Positions 1-7,189 are shown, numbered from the stretch's first letter. The stretch: 64,000 nucleotides of DNA from Rhizobium sp. Root1220 (GCF_001426265.1 NZ_LMDG01000002.1:1114-65113); one strand, 5' to 3'. Translations and numbers: made by a program. Notes: generated by a model from the letters alone, not told the origin.

Positions 1-282
1 CGCCGCGACGCGCAGACGGTGCAAGCCCTGCGCGCCCAGGTCAAGACGACCCAGGAAACGCTCGAGCTGTCGACCGCCAGCTACAAGGACGGCGCCTCCT
101 CGCTGCTCGACGTGCTCGACGCCCAGCGCCAGGTGTCGCTCCGCCGCGACGCGCAGACGGTGCAAGCCCTGCGCGCCCAGGTCAAGACGACCCAGGAAAC
201 GCTCGAGCTGTCGACCGCCAGCTACAAGGACGGCGCCTCCTCGCTGCTCGACGTGCTCGACGCCCAGCGCCAGGTGTCGCTC
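1..282 (+). repeat. Exact in-frame tandem duplication (2 x 141 bp) inside the TolC-family gene
   Basis: Bases 1-141 and 142-282 are identical as read; after the second copy the sequence leaves the unit (GCGCAGGC instead of CGCCGCGA). The unit is 47 codons, so the frame is kept. The first copy abuts the window edge, so further copies upstream cannot be excluded. It is either a recent real duplication or an assembly artefact at a contig end. Confidence 0.9.
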
Positions 283-408
283 GCGCAGGCAAGCCTGGCC
301 GCCGCCGTCCAGCAGGTGGCAAAGGACTACGTCTCGCTCAATGTCGCCATCGGCGGCGGCTACAATCCCGGCGGAAAACCAACCGTCGCGCCGCCAAAGG
401 AAACCTGA
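1..408 (+). CDS. TolC-family outer-membrane efflux protein, C-terminal fragment (5' end outside window)
   Basis: The reading frame is open from base 1, so the gene begins before the window. The visible 135 residues are the last long helical hairpin of a TolC-family outer-membrane channel. The segment running from LRAQVKTTQETLELS to LLDVLDAQRQVSLAQ is the periplasmic coiled coil, with the family's typical 'YKxGxxSxLDVLDAQR' pattern, followed by a short strand and a Gly/Pro tail. These trimeric channels carry substrate from RND or ABC pumps across the outer membrane. The 47-residue unit ending in QRQVSL occurs twice in exact tandem (bases 1-141 and 142-282), in frame. That would lengthen one helix by 47 residues, which is unusual for this rigid architecture. 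Confidence 0.85.
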   Translation, partial: RRDAQTVQALRAQVKTTQETLELSTASYKDGASSLLDVLDAQRQVSLRRDAQTVQALRAQVKTTQETLELSTASYKDGASSLLDVLDAQRQVSLAQASLAAAVQQVAKDYVSLNVAIGGGYNPGGKPTVAPPKET

Positions 409-666
409 AGACGGCGCTGTTTACCATGATTTTACTTGCCGGATTTCACGCGCTCCCGCGCGGCTGACGTTGAGCGCGATTCTCAACCGAAACGGCACAT
501 ATTAGATGTGAATAAAGTACCATAACAGGTCACGCGGAATGGCCGCCTTCCTTTTGATCCAACCGCGCCGGCCGCGTTTCACTTGGTATCTCGCGCTTAA
601 CCTTGTTGACTAACCACTTCATTAGCAATCGATTGAAAACGCCCACGGTTATGGCAATTTGTGTCC

Positions 667-891
667 ATGACAAACATCAGCTCTCCGAACTACAGCGCCG
701 AAGACATGGGACGCTCGCGGGAATGCGAAGCGGTTTGCAATGCGGCGATCAACGACGTGGTCCGTCGCGCGGTAGCGGCGGGTTGGCGTGAAGAGGAAAT
801 AGCTCTTCATCTGGCAGACGCCGCGGAGAACTATGTGATCTATCTGGCGACCAAGATAAAGCGCCGATTGCTTGCAGCCAACAACAACTAA
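667..891 (+). CDS. Small hypothetical protein (74 aa)
   Basis: I do not recognise this protein. It is short, soluble and mostly helical, with two Cys near the N-terminus (residues 21 and 25) and a basic C-terminus ending in KRRLLAANNN. The ATG at 667 was chosen over a GTG at 661; neither has a convincing Shine-Dalgarno sequence. It stands alone between the TolC-family gene and a convergent hydroxylase gene. The opposite-strand ORFs over the same bases have low-complexity Arg-rich translations and look like shadows. It is probably a real small gene, but the support is only codon pattern and position. Confidence 0.5.
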   Translation: MTNISSPNYSAEDMGRSRECEAVCNAAINDVVRRAVAAGWREEEIALHLADAAENYVIYLATKIKRRLLAANNN

Positions 892-973
892 GGCGTCGCG
901 GAACCGGGCTGATGCATTGCATTCGCCACCGTGGAGGCGCCAGCCAGCAAGCCACGCAGCCGCGCGCTTCACT

Positions 974-1819
974 CTAGTCCTGCGGCCTGTTTCTGAAAGC
1001 CTCCGCCTCGGCGTAGAACTTCTTTTCCCATTCCTTGTGGTTGTCGAGACCTTCGCGGATGAACGGCGTGAAAACGGCGAGGTTCATCAGCGCCCAGTTG
1101 ACAAAGCGGGCAGGAAACTTCAGCGGCTTGACGAAATCGACAAACAACACGACACGCGTCTTGTCGGTGTGGTTCCAGGCTTCGTGCTCATAGGCGTCGT
1201 CGAAGATCAGCGCCTTGCCTTCCTGCCAGTGGCAGATTTGGTCCTTGACACGAATGGCGAGCTTGTCCGCCGGTTCCGGTACGATCATGCCGACATGCAG
1301 GCGCAGCACCCCGTTGTAGGGACCGCGATGCGGCGGCAGGTGCTTGCCTGGCTCGAAGATCGAGAACATAGCCGTCTTCAGGCCCGGAATCTTCTGCACC
1401 GCCTGCCATGTCTGAGGGCAAGCCTTGATGTTTTGTTCCGACTTCACGCCGAAGCCGACAAGGAAGAAGGTCTTCCAACCGGCATCGGTGGATATCGTCT
1501 TCACGTCAGTCGAAATGTCCTGGAATGTGGGAAGCTCGCTCTGCCGCACCAGTACGCGGTCCAGTTCGCCGCGAATCTGCGGCCAGGCTTTTTCTATTTC
1601 TGCGGCCCAGGGGAAGGTTGCCGTGTCGTACACCGGCGGATTGCCGAGTTTGGCATATTTGAAATTCAAGCTCTCCGCCCAAGCGACGATGCTCATGAAG
1701 AAACGCGTCACCGCACTCGGCCGGTTCATCGGCGCGATACCGGAGGTACCGAAGGATTGTCCGGTGGTGTCGGGAGCAGTTGCCTTGGAAGGCGGGGCGT
1801 CGGCCGTGCTGTCTGTCAT
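974..1819 (-). CDS. Aspartyl/asparaginyl beta-hydroxylase family dioxygenase (LpxO-like)
   Basis: This 281-residue protein matches the Asp_Arg_Hydrox family of Fe(II)/2-oxoglutarate dioxygenases. The core motif LPPHRGPYNGVLRLHVG (His164) and the later FDDAYEHEAWNHTDKTRVVLFVDF (His212, Arg222) supply the expected iron-binding histidines and the 2-oxoglutarate-binding Arg. Bacterial relatives include LpxO, which hydroxylates lipid A acyl chains, and peptide hydroxylases; the substrate here cannot be decided. About 50 N-terminal residues rich in Ala, Ser and Pro precede the domain, and the C-terminal segment (NWALMNLAVFTPFI) is hydrophobic and may touch the membrane. It is monocistronic and transcribed towards the small hypothetical gene. 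Confidence 0.85.
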   Translation of the reverse strand: MTDSTADAPPSKATAPDTTGQSFGTSGIAPMNRPSAVTRFFMSIVAWAESLNFKYAKLGNPPVYDTATFPWAAEIEKAWPQIRGELDRVLVRQSELPTFQDISTDVKTISTDAGWKTFFLVGFGVKSEQNIKACPQTWQAVQKIPGLKTAMFSIFEPGKHLPPHRGPYNGVLRLHVGMIVPEPADKLAIRVKDQICHWQEGKALIFDDAYEHEAWNHTDKTRVVLFVDFVKPLKFPARFVNWALMNLAVFTPFIREGLDNHKEWEKKFYAEAEAFRNRPQD

Positions 1820-1986
1820 GGATCGTCCAATGCGTCGCGGTGCGAAAACTATCTAAAGTGCATCAAGATATGGATACGCCCGCTCGTTCCGCAAGTCCGG
1901 CAATCCGTACGCGGTCAAAAGTCGCAAGGAACCGCCGTCCCCTGCCCGTTTGCCGCGACGCCAGATACGTCCTCAAGCGACCAAGA

Positions 1987-2328
1987 TCAATGGGTAACGG
2001 ACTTCGAGAAGAGATTGACGACAAGCACGCCTGCAATGATCAATCCCAGCCCGATTATGGCCGGCGCATCAAGCCGCTGCTTGAAGTAGACAAGCCCGAC
2101 GGCAGAAATCAACACGATGCCGAGCGCACTCCAGACAGCATAGGCGACGCCGACAGGAATGACCTTGAGGGTCAAGGACAGGCAATAGAAAGCCGCCGCA
2201 TAGCAGATGACCAGAATGAGCGTCGGACCGATGCGCGTGAACTGCTGCGACAGTTGCAGCGCCGTCGTGCCGATAACCTCAAGCACGATCGCAGCGAAAA
2301 GCAGCGCATACACAGCGACTGGAGCCAT
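1987..2328 (-). CDS. Small multidrug resistance (SMR) efflux protein, EmrE-like
   Basis: The 113 residues hold four transmembrane helices, the full size of an SMR subunit. The essential membrane-embedded Glu is Glu17 in the first helix (AIVLEVIGTTALQLS), corresponding to EmrE Glu14. The helix-3 signature IPVGVAYAVWSALGIVLIS is typical of drug-exporting EmrE/Qac members rather than Gdx/SugE guanidinium exporters. The proton-coupled dimer would export cationic lipophilic compounds across the inner membrane. The gene starts 16 bases after the TetR gene stop on the same strand, so the two form an operon in which the repressor probably controls the pump. Confidence 0.9.
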   Translation of the reverse strand: MAPVAVYALLFAAIVLEVIGTTALQLSQQFTRIGPTLILVICYAAAFYCLSLTLKVIPVGVAYAVWSALGIVLISAVGLVYFKQRLDAPAIIGLGLIIAGVLVVNLFSKSVTH

Positions 2329-2344
2329 GGCGAGACAGGTCCTT

Positions 2345-2905
2345 CTACTTGTTGGTCAGTTCGACGAGGCGAGCGACCAGCGCCCCGCGCTCGTCTCCGA
2401 GCGCATGGCTGCCCAGCATATCGGCAAGCCAGATGCCATCGGCTGCAAATCGTACGATCTGTGCATCGATCGACGAATCCGTGCCGATGTACTCGTCAGT
2501 GCGCAATTGCACCCACACGCGCCATCGATCGCGGAGGCGCGGCTCGGCAAGGAGTGCGATGGTTACCTGCGCCCAGTGCGCCGCCTCGTCGGGGCTGTCC
2601 TTCAGGTCTGAAACGGCATGCAGATAAGCACGACTGAAACGACCGTGTGAATCAGGGTCCTCGCGCATGCGTCTGTCGATATCAGCGTCGAAACGCTCGA
2701 GCAGGCTCTCGAAAAGAGCATCGATCAACGCATTCTTGGTCGGGAAATGGTGCAGCAGACCGCCCTTGCTAACACCCGATGCACCAGCAACGGCATCGAG
2801 CGTCACCGTTGCTATCCCCTGCTCCATCGTCAGGCGTGCGGCGACGTCCAGCAACTGCTGGCGGACGACGATTGGCTGCTTGCGGCGATGATGAGCGATG
2901 GACAT
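2345..2905 (-). CDS. TetR-family repressor of the SMR efflux gene
   Basis: This 186-residue protein begins with a TetR helix-turn-helix of about 50 residues (LTMEQGIATVTLDAVAGASGVSKGGLLHHFPTKNALI), followed by a helical ligand-binding domain of the TetR_C type found in BetI/AcrR-like regulators. It is the first gene of an operon with the SMR pump, an arrangement usually meaning drug-responsive self-repression. A perfect inverted repeat lies 14-27 bases upstream of its start and sits in the spacer of a good -35/-10 pair, which supports autoregulation. The effector is unknown. Confidence 0.88.
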   Translation of the reverse strand: MSIAHHRRKQPIVVRQQLLDVAARLTMEQGIATVTLDAVAGASGVSKGGLLHHFPTKNALIDALFESLLERFDADIDRRMREDPDSHGRFSRAYLHAVSDLKDSPDEAAHWAQVTIALLAEPRLRDRWRVWVQLRTDEYIGTDSSIDAQIVRFAADGIWLADMLGSHALGDERGALVARLVELTNK

Positions 2906-2918
2906 CCGTATAAAAGAT

Positions 2919-2940
2919 ACCGTCCAGACGGTTTTGTCAA
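2919..2940 (-). promoter_or_regulatory. Promoter with overlapping TetR operator for the tetR-SMR operon
   Basis: The perfect palindrome ACCGTC-CA-GACGGT occupies 2919-2932. Read on the minus strand, a consensus TTGACA (-35) is at 2940-2935, and TATCTT/TTTTAT hexamers follow just after the palindrome. A repressor bound here would block RNA polymerase. The seen facts are the palindrome and the -35; assignment to the adjacent TetR protein is inference. Confidence 0.65.
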
Positions 2941-3052
2941 GAAATATCGACGCATGCTCCGTGCGAAGGCGCGAAATGCCGCGCCTCGCTGCGAACGGTT
3001 GCGATTGCCGCTGTCACGGTGCATGAAGTGTTGGGCCTGAAGGACTGGAATT

Positions 3053-3442
3053 GTGACGGAAGAAGCTACTACACTTTACCAGGCGATCGGTGGCCAGGAG
3101 ACGGTGCGCGCCCTGGCGCACCGATTCTACGAACTGATGGACACGTTGCCGGAAGCGCGGCATGTCCGCGCCGTTCATCCTCCGACGCTCGACGGCAGCG
3201 AAGAGAAATTCTACGAATATCTGACTGGGTACCTCGGCGGCCCGCCGCTCTACACCGATAAGCGCGGCCACCCCCGGCTGCGGAGCCGGCATTTCGTTGC
3301 CGAGATCGGTCCCGTCGAGCGCGACGAATGGTTGGTTTGCTTCCGCCGCGCACTGGATGAAACGGTTGCCAATCCGAAGCTGCGGGAGATCATTTGGCAG
3401 CCGGTCGAGCGGTTGGCCCACCATATGCAAAACAGGCAATAG
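3053..3442 (+). CDS. Group II truncated haemoglobin (TrHbO-like)
   Basis: This 129-residue globin starts at a GTG with AAGGA about 9 bases upstream. It shows the group II pattern: TLYQAIGG at the start, HRFYELMDTLP (helix B, Tyr at B10), the proximal histidine in LRSRHFVAEIG and Trp at G8 in ERDEWLVCFRRAL. Members bind haem and react with O2, NO or peroxide in the cytosol. It is probably co-transcribed with the DUF423 membrane protein 8 bases downstream, and lies close to haem-iron genes. Physiological function is not evident from sequence. Confidence 0.88.
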   Translation: MTEEATTLYQAIGGQETVRALAHRFYELMDTLPEARHVRAVHPPTLDGSEEKFYEYLTGYLGGPPLYTDKRGHPRLRSRHFVAEIGPVERDEWLVCFRRALDETVANPKLREIIWQPVERLAHHMQNRQ

Positions 3443-3450
3443 GACAGGCC

Positions 3451-3819
3451 ATGAGCTTGAATAGACGCACTGTGCCGCTTTTCTACGTCCTCGCCGGTCT
3501 CCTCGGCTTTGTTGGCGTCGCTCTTGCCGCAGCCGCGGCGCATGGCGGCGGCGATGCGCATCTGGTGGCATCCGCTTCGGCGATGTGCCTCGCACATGCG
3601 CCCGCCCTGCTCGCCCTGGCGATAGGCGCCGAAAGACTGCGGACCGCATGGCTCGCCGGTCTGCTTATCGGCGTCGGCACGCTTCTGTTTGCGGGCGATC
3701 TTGTGATGCTGCGCTACACTGGTTCAGGCCTGTTTCCACTGGCAGCGCCAACAGGCGGCTTCGCAATGATGTTTGGCTGGCTGGCGATAGCCGCCGGCGG
3801 GCTCTTGCGGCCGACCTGA
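3451..3819 (+). CDS. DUF423 family membrane protein
   Basis: This 122-residue protein has four predicted transmembrane segments and the family pattern FYVLAGLLGFVGVALAAAAAHG near the start, then AHAPALLALA and LFAGDLVMLRYTG. The ATG at 3451 is preceded by AGGACAGGCC; longer upstream starts would overlap the globin gene. DUF423 proteins are small inner-membrane proteins of unknown function. The 8-base gap suggests an operon with the truncated haemoglobin. Confidence 0.85.
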   Translation: MSLNRRTVPLFYVLAGLLGFVGVALAAAAAHGGGDAHLVASASAMCLAHAPALLALAIGAERLRTAWLAGLLIGVGTLLFAGDLVMLRYTGSGLFPLAAPTGGFAMMFGWLAIAAGGLLRPT

Positions 3820-3824
3820 ACTAT

Positions 3825-4142
3825 TCACTTCAGCGGTATGCGGCCAAATCGGAGCAGGTTCCCGTGCGGGTCATGGATGTGGAATTCCTCCATACCCCAC
3901 GGCCGCAGTTCGAGATCGGTAAGTTGCGGCACGCCCACTGACGTGTTTCTGCAAAGCGACTGATCGATCGTGCGCTAGAAGTGCAGTTCCATCTCCCTGC
4001 GGCGAAGGATCAGATACTTCGGGGGCTGGTGAACGATCCTGTCGAAGCCACGCTGGTCACGATAGAACAGCAGTGTCTCGTCCAGATCGAGAGAAGGCAG
4101 GACAGGCAGGACCTCGATACGATCGGGATCCGGCCCGCTCAC
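3825..4142 (-). pseudogene. Decayed VOC-family (glyoxalase/bleomycin-resistance type) gene
   Basis: On the minus strand from GTG 4142 the frame gives a recognisable VOC fold: VLPVLPSLDLDETLLFYRDQ..., KYLILRRREMELHF, then an in-frame TAG at 3977-3975 exactly where the family usually has Trp (TGG). The same frame continues with RTIDQSLCRNTSV, then jumps to RPWGMEEFHIHDPHGNLLRFGR before TGA at 3827-3825. Relative to intact family members, a stretch between 'CRNTS' and 'RPWGM' is shortened by roughly 15-20 codons, without loss of frame. The gene starts right after the stop of the monooxygenase gene (TGAGTG), so it was the last gene of that operon. Confidence 0.75.
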
Positions 4143-4457
4143 TCAGATACCACCGACGACATTGAACCCTTCGAAGACCGGCGGGGCCTTATACATGGCC
4201 TTGCGGTCACCGGCATTGCGGTGTGCAGCTCGAAAACTCTCGGATTTCGTCCAGTTCACGAAGTCTTCCTCGCTCTGCCAGACCGTATGCGAGCAAAAAA
4301 GGGTGTATGCCTCGTCGGCATTCGTGCTTCCCCGCAGCAAGCGAAACTCGACGAACCCGGGAACCTGCGACAGGCTGGAATCCCTGTTTCGCCAGACACT
4401 CTCAAAATCCGCCTCCGAGCCGACGGCGACCTTGAAGCGATTCATCGCGATGTACAT
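4143..4457 (-). CDS. hmuQ: Haem-degrading monooxygenase of the IsdG/HmuQ type (antibiotic biosynthesis monooxygenase fold)
   Basis: This 104-residue ABM-fold protein begins MYIAMNRFKVAVGSEADFESVW and carries VPGFVEFRLLRG and AYTLFCSHTVWQSEEDFVNWTKSESFRAAH. That is the Asn/Trp/His arrangement of IsdG-type haem oxygenases (Asn at position 6, a Trp near 60-70, His near 76). Rhizobial HmuQ enzymes cleave haem and release iron. The ATG at 4457 was chosen because GAGGA lies 8 bases upstream; a GTG at 4472 overlapping the previous stop is the alternative. It follows DUF2325 and an 89-aa gene in one coupled operon beneath a RirA-type site. The symbol is assigned by similarity to remembered HmuQ. Confidence 0.72.
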   Translation of the reverse strand: MYIAMNRFKVAVGSEADFESVWRNRDSSLSQVPGFVEFRLLRGSTNADEAYTLFCSHTVWQSEEDFVNWTKSESFRAAHRNAGDRKAMYKAPPVFEGFNVVGGI

Positions 4458-4468
4458 GGAAGCAATCC

Positions 4469-4738
4469 TCACGCTTTACGTTTGCCACCCGCACGCACCG
4501 GCGTGAAGGCTACGACATTATTGCCGTTTGCAGCCTCCAGTCCAAGCGGCTTCTCGGGCTGCTGGCCGGGCATCCTTGCGTCCCATACCGGGAACTCCGC
4601 GACATTCGGATATTCCCGCCGCCGCTCGGCATTTCTGAGCAATAGATCGTAAAGCTCCGGCACAAGGCCGTCACCGTTTTGAGCGGCGAGCTTGTGCAGG
4701 CCGATCATCATGAACCCTTCCGGGCGTTCTTCGTTCAT
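4469..4738 (-). CDS. Conserved hypothetical protein (89 aa) in the haem/iron operon
   Basis: I do not recognise a family. The protein is soluble, with an N-terminal helical part (MMIGLHKLAAQNGDGLVPELYDLLLRNAERRREYPNVAEFPVWDARMPGQ) and a basic, flexible C-terminus ending GGKRKA. Its ATG overlaps the DUF2325 stop by 4 bases, and its own stop overlaps a possible GTG of the monooxygenase gene, so the three are translationally coupled. This position suggests a role connected with haem use or iron stress, but nothing in the sequence shows a reaction. Confidence 0.7.
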   Translation of the reverse strand: MNEERPEGFMMIGLHKLAAQNGDGLVPELYDLLLRNAERRREYPNVAEFPVWDARMPGQQPEKPLGLEAANGNNVVAFTPVRAGGKRKA

Positions 4739-5142
4739 CGGGAATTGTCTCGTTCGTTCATGGTGTGCAGCGCACGCTCCAGGCTGGATTTGCTGCCGTT
4801 GCGAAGCGGTATGAAGGTCTTGCCGAACTTCTTGCAGCCGGTCTTTACGCGCAGGCAGGCATCATGGCTGATACAGTCGATCGGGCAGAACACGCAGTCG
4901 ACGGAGGGCAGGACGGTGTCGATGCGGGAAACTGCTTCGCGCAAGCCGCCGTCGTGATGGATCAGCTCGGCTCCAAAATTGCTTGCGATCTGACGAAGAT
5001 GCGCCACCTGGCAATCCCGGCCGCCCACATAGAGGAAGCTGCGACCATCGAGTTTTGACCGCCCCGACGCCTCTTGCGTCATCACTATATCCGCACCAAC
5101 GCGGATATCGCGGTTGGAACCCTTCTTCGCCTTCCGAGCCAT
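4735..5142 (-). CDS. DUF2325 domain-containing protein
   Basis: This 135-residue protein has a basic N-terminus (MARKAKKGSNRD) and a DUF2325 domain beginning FLYVGGRDCQVAHLRQIASNFGAELIHHDGGLRE. The four cysteines in VDCVFCPIDCISHDAC form the family's conserved cluster. A C-terminal part, KKFGKTFIPLRNGSKSSLERAL, completes the usual length. Biochemical function is unknown; the Cys cluster suggests metal or redox sensing. It is the first gene of a coupled operon with the 89-aa protein, the HmuQ-like monooxygenase and the VOC remnant. A TGA-N9-TCA iron-responsive box lies about 90 bases upstream. Confidence 0.82.
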   Translation of the reverse strand: MARKAKKGSNRDIRVGADIVMTQEASGRSKLDGRSFLYVGGRDCQVAHLRQIASNFGAELIHHDGGLREAVSRIDTVLPSVDCVFCPIDCISHDACLRVKTGCKKFGKTFIPLRNGSKSSLERALHTMNERDNSR

Positions 5143-5233
5143 TTACCACCCATTCGCTCGTTGATCGTCACACGATTCCTGCGTGTGCAAGGCGGACCTT
5201 ATTAAACCTGATTTTTATAGTAAAGTATAAAGT

Positions 5234-5248
5234 TGATTATTTTTATCA
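5234..5248. promoter_or_regulatory. RirA-type iron-responsive operator (TGA-N9-TCA) upstream of the DUF2325-hmuQ operon
   Basis: The sequence TGATTATTTTTATCA fits the TGA-N9-TCA core of the rhizobial IRO box recognised by RirA. It lies in a very AT-rich 110-base gap, 92 bases upstream of the DUF2325 start codon and just beyond the tonB stop. The assignment is by pattern and context; such a short pattern can occur by chance in AT-rich DNA. Confidence 0.55.
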
Positions 5249-5255
5249 TATTTTA

Positions 5256-6545
5256 TCATCGACCGGTCACCTGCACCTCCTGGGTGAAGGACCAGACGGG
5301 CTTGCCCCATTCGGCAGGCAACGGCGGGAACGGAGCCGCACGCCGCACACCCTCGACAACCGCGCGGTCGAGCTCCGGAATTCCAGAACTGCGCGCCACT
5401 GAAAGACCACTCAGGCCACCTGAACCATCGATCGTAAGACGAACACGGACGCTCATGGCCGCGCTCATTCGCTTGTACTCGGAAGGCACCTTCACCGCGC
5501 GGCGAATTCGCGACTGGACCTTGCCCGGATAGTTGGCGACGGCGGCACTGCCGGCTCCGCCGCGGCTGCCGGCGGCCGATGAATTCTGATTGGAAGCAGC
5601 GGTCGCGCTACCGTCGGACGCACCTCTTACGGAGTCTTGGCTGTTTTCGCCCTTGGAACCTGCCTTCTTCGACGGCTCTCTCTTTTCTACCGGCTTGGGC
5701 TTCTCGACCGGTTTTTCCGCCTTCGGTTTTGCAGCCGGCTTTGGCGTTTGATCCGGCTCCGGTGCAATTTCGACAGGCTCGGTCGGCTGAACCGGCTTCA
5801 CCTCTTCCGGTGCAGCTTCGGCAACCGGTGGCACACTGGGCGGAAGCTCGGCCGGCACTTGCGTCGCCATCGGTTGCACCACGGCCGTCTCGGCAGGCTG
5901 TTGGGATACCAGAATCTCCGGCTCGGCGGCGACCGCATTCTCGGGTGAAACGCGTGTCACCTCCTGTGACGGAACGACAACCTCGGTCTCCGTAGGCTGA
6001 ACTTCCGTCGGCACACTCGCAGCCGCTTGCATCGTCTGCGGCTGAACGCTTTCAGCCACGATCTCCTCGGGCTTTGGTTCTTCGGCCTCCTCGCCCGCAG
6101 AAGCCTGGTCCGCCTCTGAATCTCCGAGAATGACAACGCTTACCGCTTCGCCGGCCTCTTCTACCGGCTCATACGGCGCGACGACGAAGCCGACGACCAA
6201 AACAGCAACGAGAGCCGCATGGCAGATCAACGAGCCAACGCAGGCCATGGCGACGACACGTTTACGGGACTTGCCGGGCGACGCTGGCTTTTCGATGCCC
6301 GCGTCCATTGGCGGCGCAGCATTCTCGCCGCTGCTCGCACTCCGGGGATCCAGCGGAAAGGACTCGATCAGAGCGAGGCGCGCATAGTGGAGGGACACTT
6401 CCGCGGCGGGCTGTCGCGGCGCATTGTGGAGATCCGACAGTTCATGCCCCGGATGCATGCCGGGATTGTTGTCGTTCATTAGCCCGCCTGAGACCGGCTC
6501 CTCGATGAGTACGTGTCTCGCCCTCGACTTTGCTGAAACTGCCAT
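5256..6545 (-). CDS. tonB: TonB energy-transducing protein
   Basis: This 429-residue protein has a cytoplasmic N-terminus of about 95 residues, one membrane anchor (VVAMACVGSLICHAALVAVLVVGFVV), a long periplasmic Pro/Glu/Lys-rich spacer (repeated PKP, EKP, KPV) and a C-terminal TonB domain (NYPGKVQSRIRRAVKVP... SGIPELDRAVVEGVRRAAPFPPLPAEW). With ExbBD it powers outer-membrane receptors for haem and siderophores; exbBD are not in this window. An internal ATG at 6479 with AGGCGGG upstream is an alternative start and would shorten the N-terminus by 22 residues. The length is larger than enterobacterial TonB but usual for rhizobia. Confidence 0.92.
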   Translation of the reverse strand: MAVSAKSRARHVLIEEPVSGGLMNDNNPGMHPGHELSDLHNAPRQPAAEVSLHYARLALIESFPLDPRSASSGENAAPPMDAGIEKPASPGKSRKRVVAMACVGSLICHAALVAVLVVGFVVAPYEPVEEAGEAVSVVILGDSEADQASAGEEAEEPKPEEIVAESVQPQTMQAAASVPTEVQPTETEVVVPSQEVTRVSPENAVAAEPEILVSQQPAETAVVQPMATQVPAELPPSVPPVAEAAPEEVKPVQPTEPVEIAPEPDQTPKPAAKPKAEKPVEKPKPVEKREPSKKAGSKGENSQDSVRGASDGSATAASNQNSSAAGSRGGAGSAAVANYPGKVQSRIRRAVKVPSEYKRMSAAMSVRVRLTIDGSGGLSGLSVARSSGIPELDRAVVEGVRRAAPFPPLPAEWGKPVWSFTQEVQVTGR

Positions 6546-6605
6546 ATGCGCCTGCCTCGACCAGTTGATGCGAAAGCTCGCCGGAGGTCATCTCCCGCGA
6601 ACCAC

Positions 6606-7049
6606 TCAACCCTCGAAAGGAACGGAAACCTGTGAACGGGTCACAAGACCCTTCATGCACTCGCCAGCTGCGGGGCCATCACAAACGGGCGTGTCGTTGA
6701 TCAGCACGCGCGTGAGGCTATCGCACTTGACGTTCGGCATATCGAACTGACGAACGCGCTTCTTGCCCTGGGGCAGATCGCGGAAGTCAAGGACGGTAAC
6801 GCGATCCACGGCATTCCTGTCGTTGAAGAAGGCGAGTTCGAAGGAGACCTTGTTGATGGGGGATGCCAGCTTGTTGAGTGCAACGAAGGTCATCATGCAG
6901 CCCTTCTGCGACGGGGCAAGACCGTTCAACTCTACGTCAATCCCTGCGGCCGGCGCAGCCGCTGCGGCGTCCTGCGCGCGAACCTGCGACACCCCGGTAA
7001 CCGCCATGAGACCGCCAACCATGAGCGCCGCAAACCTGCCAATCGACAT
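6606..7049 (-). CDS. Exported hypothetical protein next to the hmu locus
   Basis: A clear signal peptide (FAALMVGGLMAVTGVSQVRAQ, cleavage probably after AQA or RAQ) precedes about 120 residues of mature protein. The mature part resembles rhizobial exported proteins of unknown function. It has three to four cysteines (KGCMMTF, VKCDSL, PVCDGP, GECMKG) that could form periplasmic disulphides, and a beta-rich composition (KVSFELAFFNDRNAVDRVTVLDFRDLP). It is transcribed divergently from hmuP and shares with it a 140-base regulatory gap that holds an IRO-like box. The gene lies 60 bases upstream of tonB on the same strand and may be co-transcribed. No enzymatic role can be deduced. Confidence 0.75.
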   Translation of the reverse strand: MSIGRFAALMVGGLMAVTGVSQVRAQDAAAAAPAAGIDVELNGLAPSQKGCMMTFVALNKLASPINKVSFELAFFNDRNAVDRVTVLDFRDLPQGKKRVRQFDMPNVKCDSLTRVLINDTPVCDGPAAGECMKGLVTRSQVSVPFEG

Positions 7050-7070
7050 TGCACTTCTCCAGTAATTTCT

Positions 7071-7084
7071 AAAACTTGAGTTTT
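7071..7084. promoter_or_regulatory. Perfect inverted repeat AAAACT-TG-AGTTTT in the hmuP/exported-protein divergent gap
   Basis: A 14-base palindrome lies 22 bases upstream of the exported-protein gene and about 105 bases upstream of hmuP. It does not match the TTTAGAA-type Irr element that I know. It may be an operator or part of a promoter; no protein can be named. Confidence 0.35.
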
Positions 7085-7114
7085 GAACTCCGCTATTGCG
7101 TGTTTAAAAAATGA

Positions 7115-7129
7115 TGACTATGAGAGTCA
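7115..7129. promoter_or_regulatory. RirA-type iron-responsive operator (TGA-N9-TCA) upstream of hmuPSTUV
   Basis: TGACTATGAGAGTCA fits the IRO-box core TGA-N9-TCA and is further dyad-symmetric (TGACT...AGTCA). It lies 61 bases upstream of the hmuP start and 66 bases upstream of the divergent exported-protein gene, so it could repress both under iron sufficiency. RirA control of haem uptake is established in rhizobia; its binding here is inferred. Confidence 0.65.
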
Positions 7130-7189
7130 AGATAATTGTAGGAAAATGGGGTGTGCAGCTCCATCTCAAGCGGAACAAGCCAACCGAAA

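Noticed and set aside
603..791. 62-codon ORF in the first intergenic region
   Set aside because: Arg/Gly-rich, no ribosome site, and overlapping the better 667-891 frame.
900..924. Possible EcfG promoter (GGAAC at 900-904)
   Set aside because: The -10 position reads ATTC, not CGTT, and no gene follows on that strand.
872..2089. Long plus-strand ORF of 405 codons
   Set aside because: It is antisense to the 2OG dioxygenase gene, has no domain pattern, and runs on through the gap and the SMR gene; it is a high-GC shadow.
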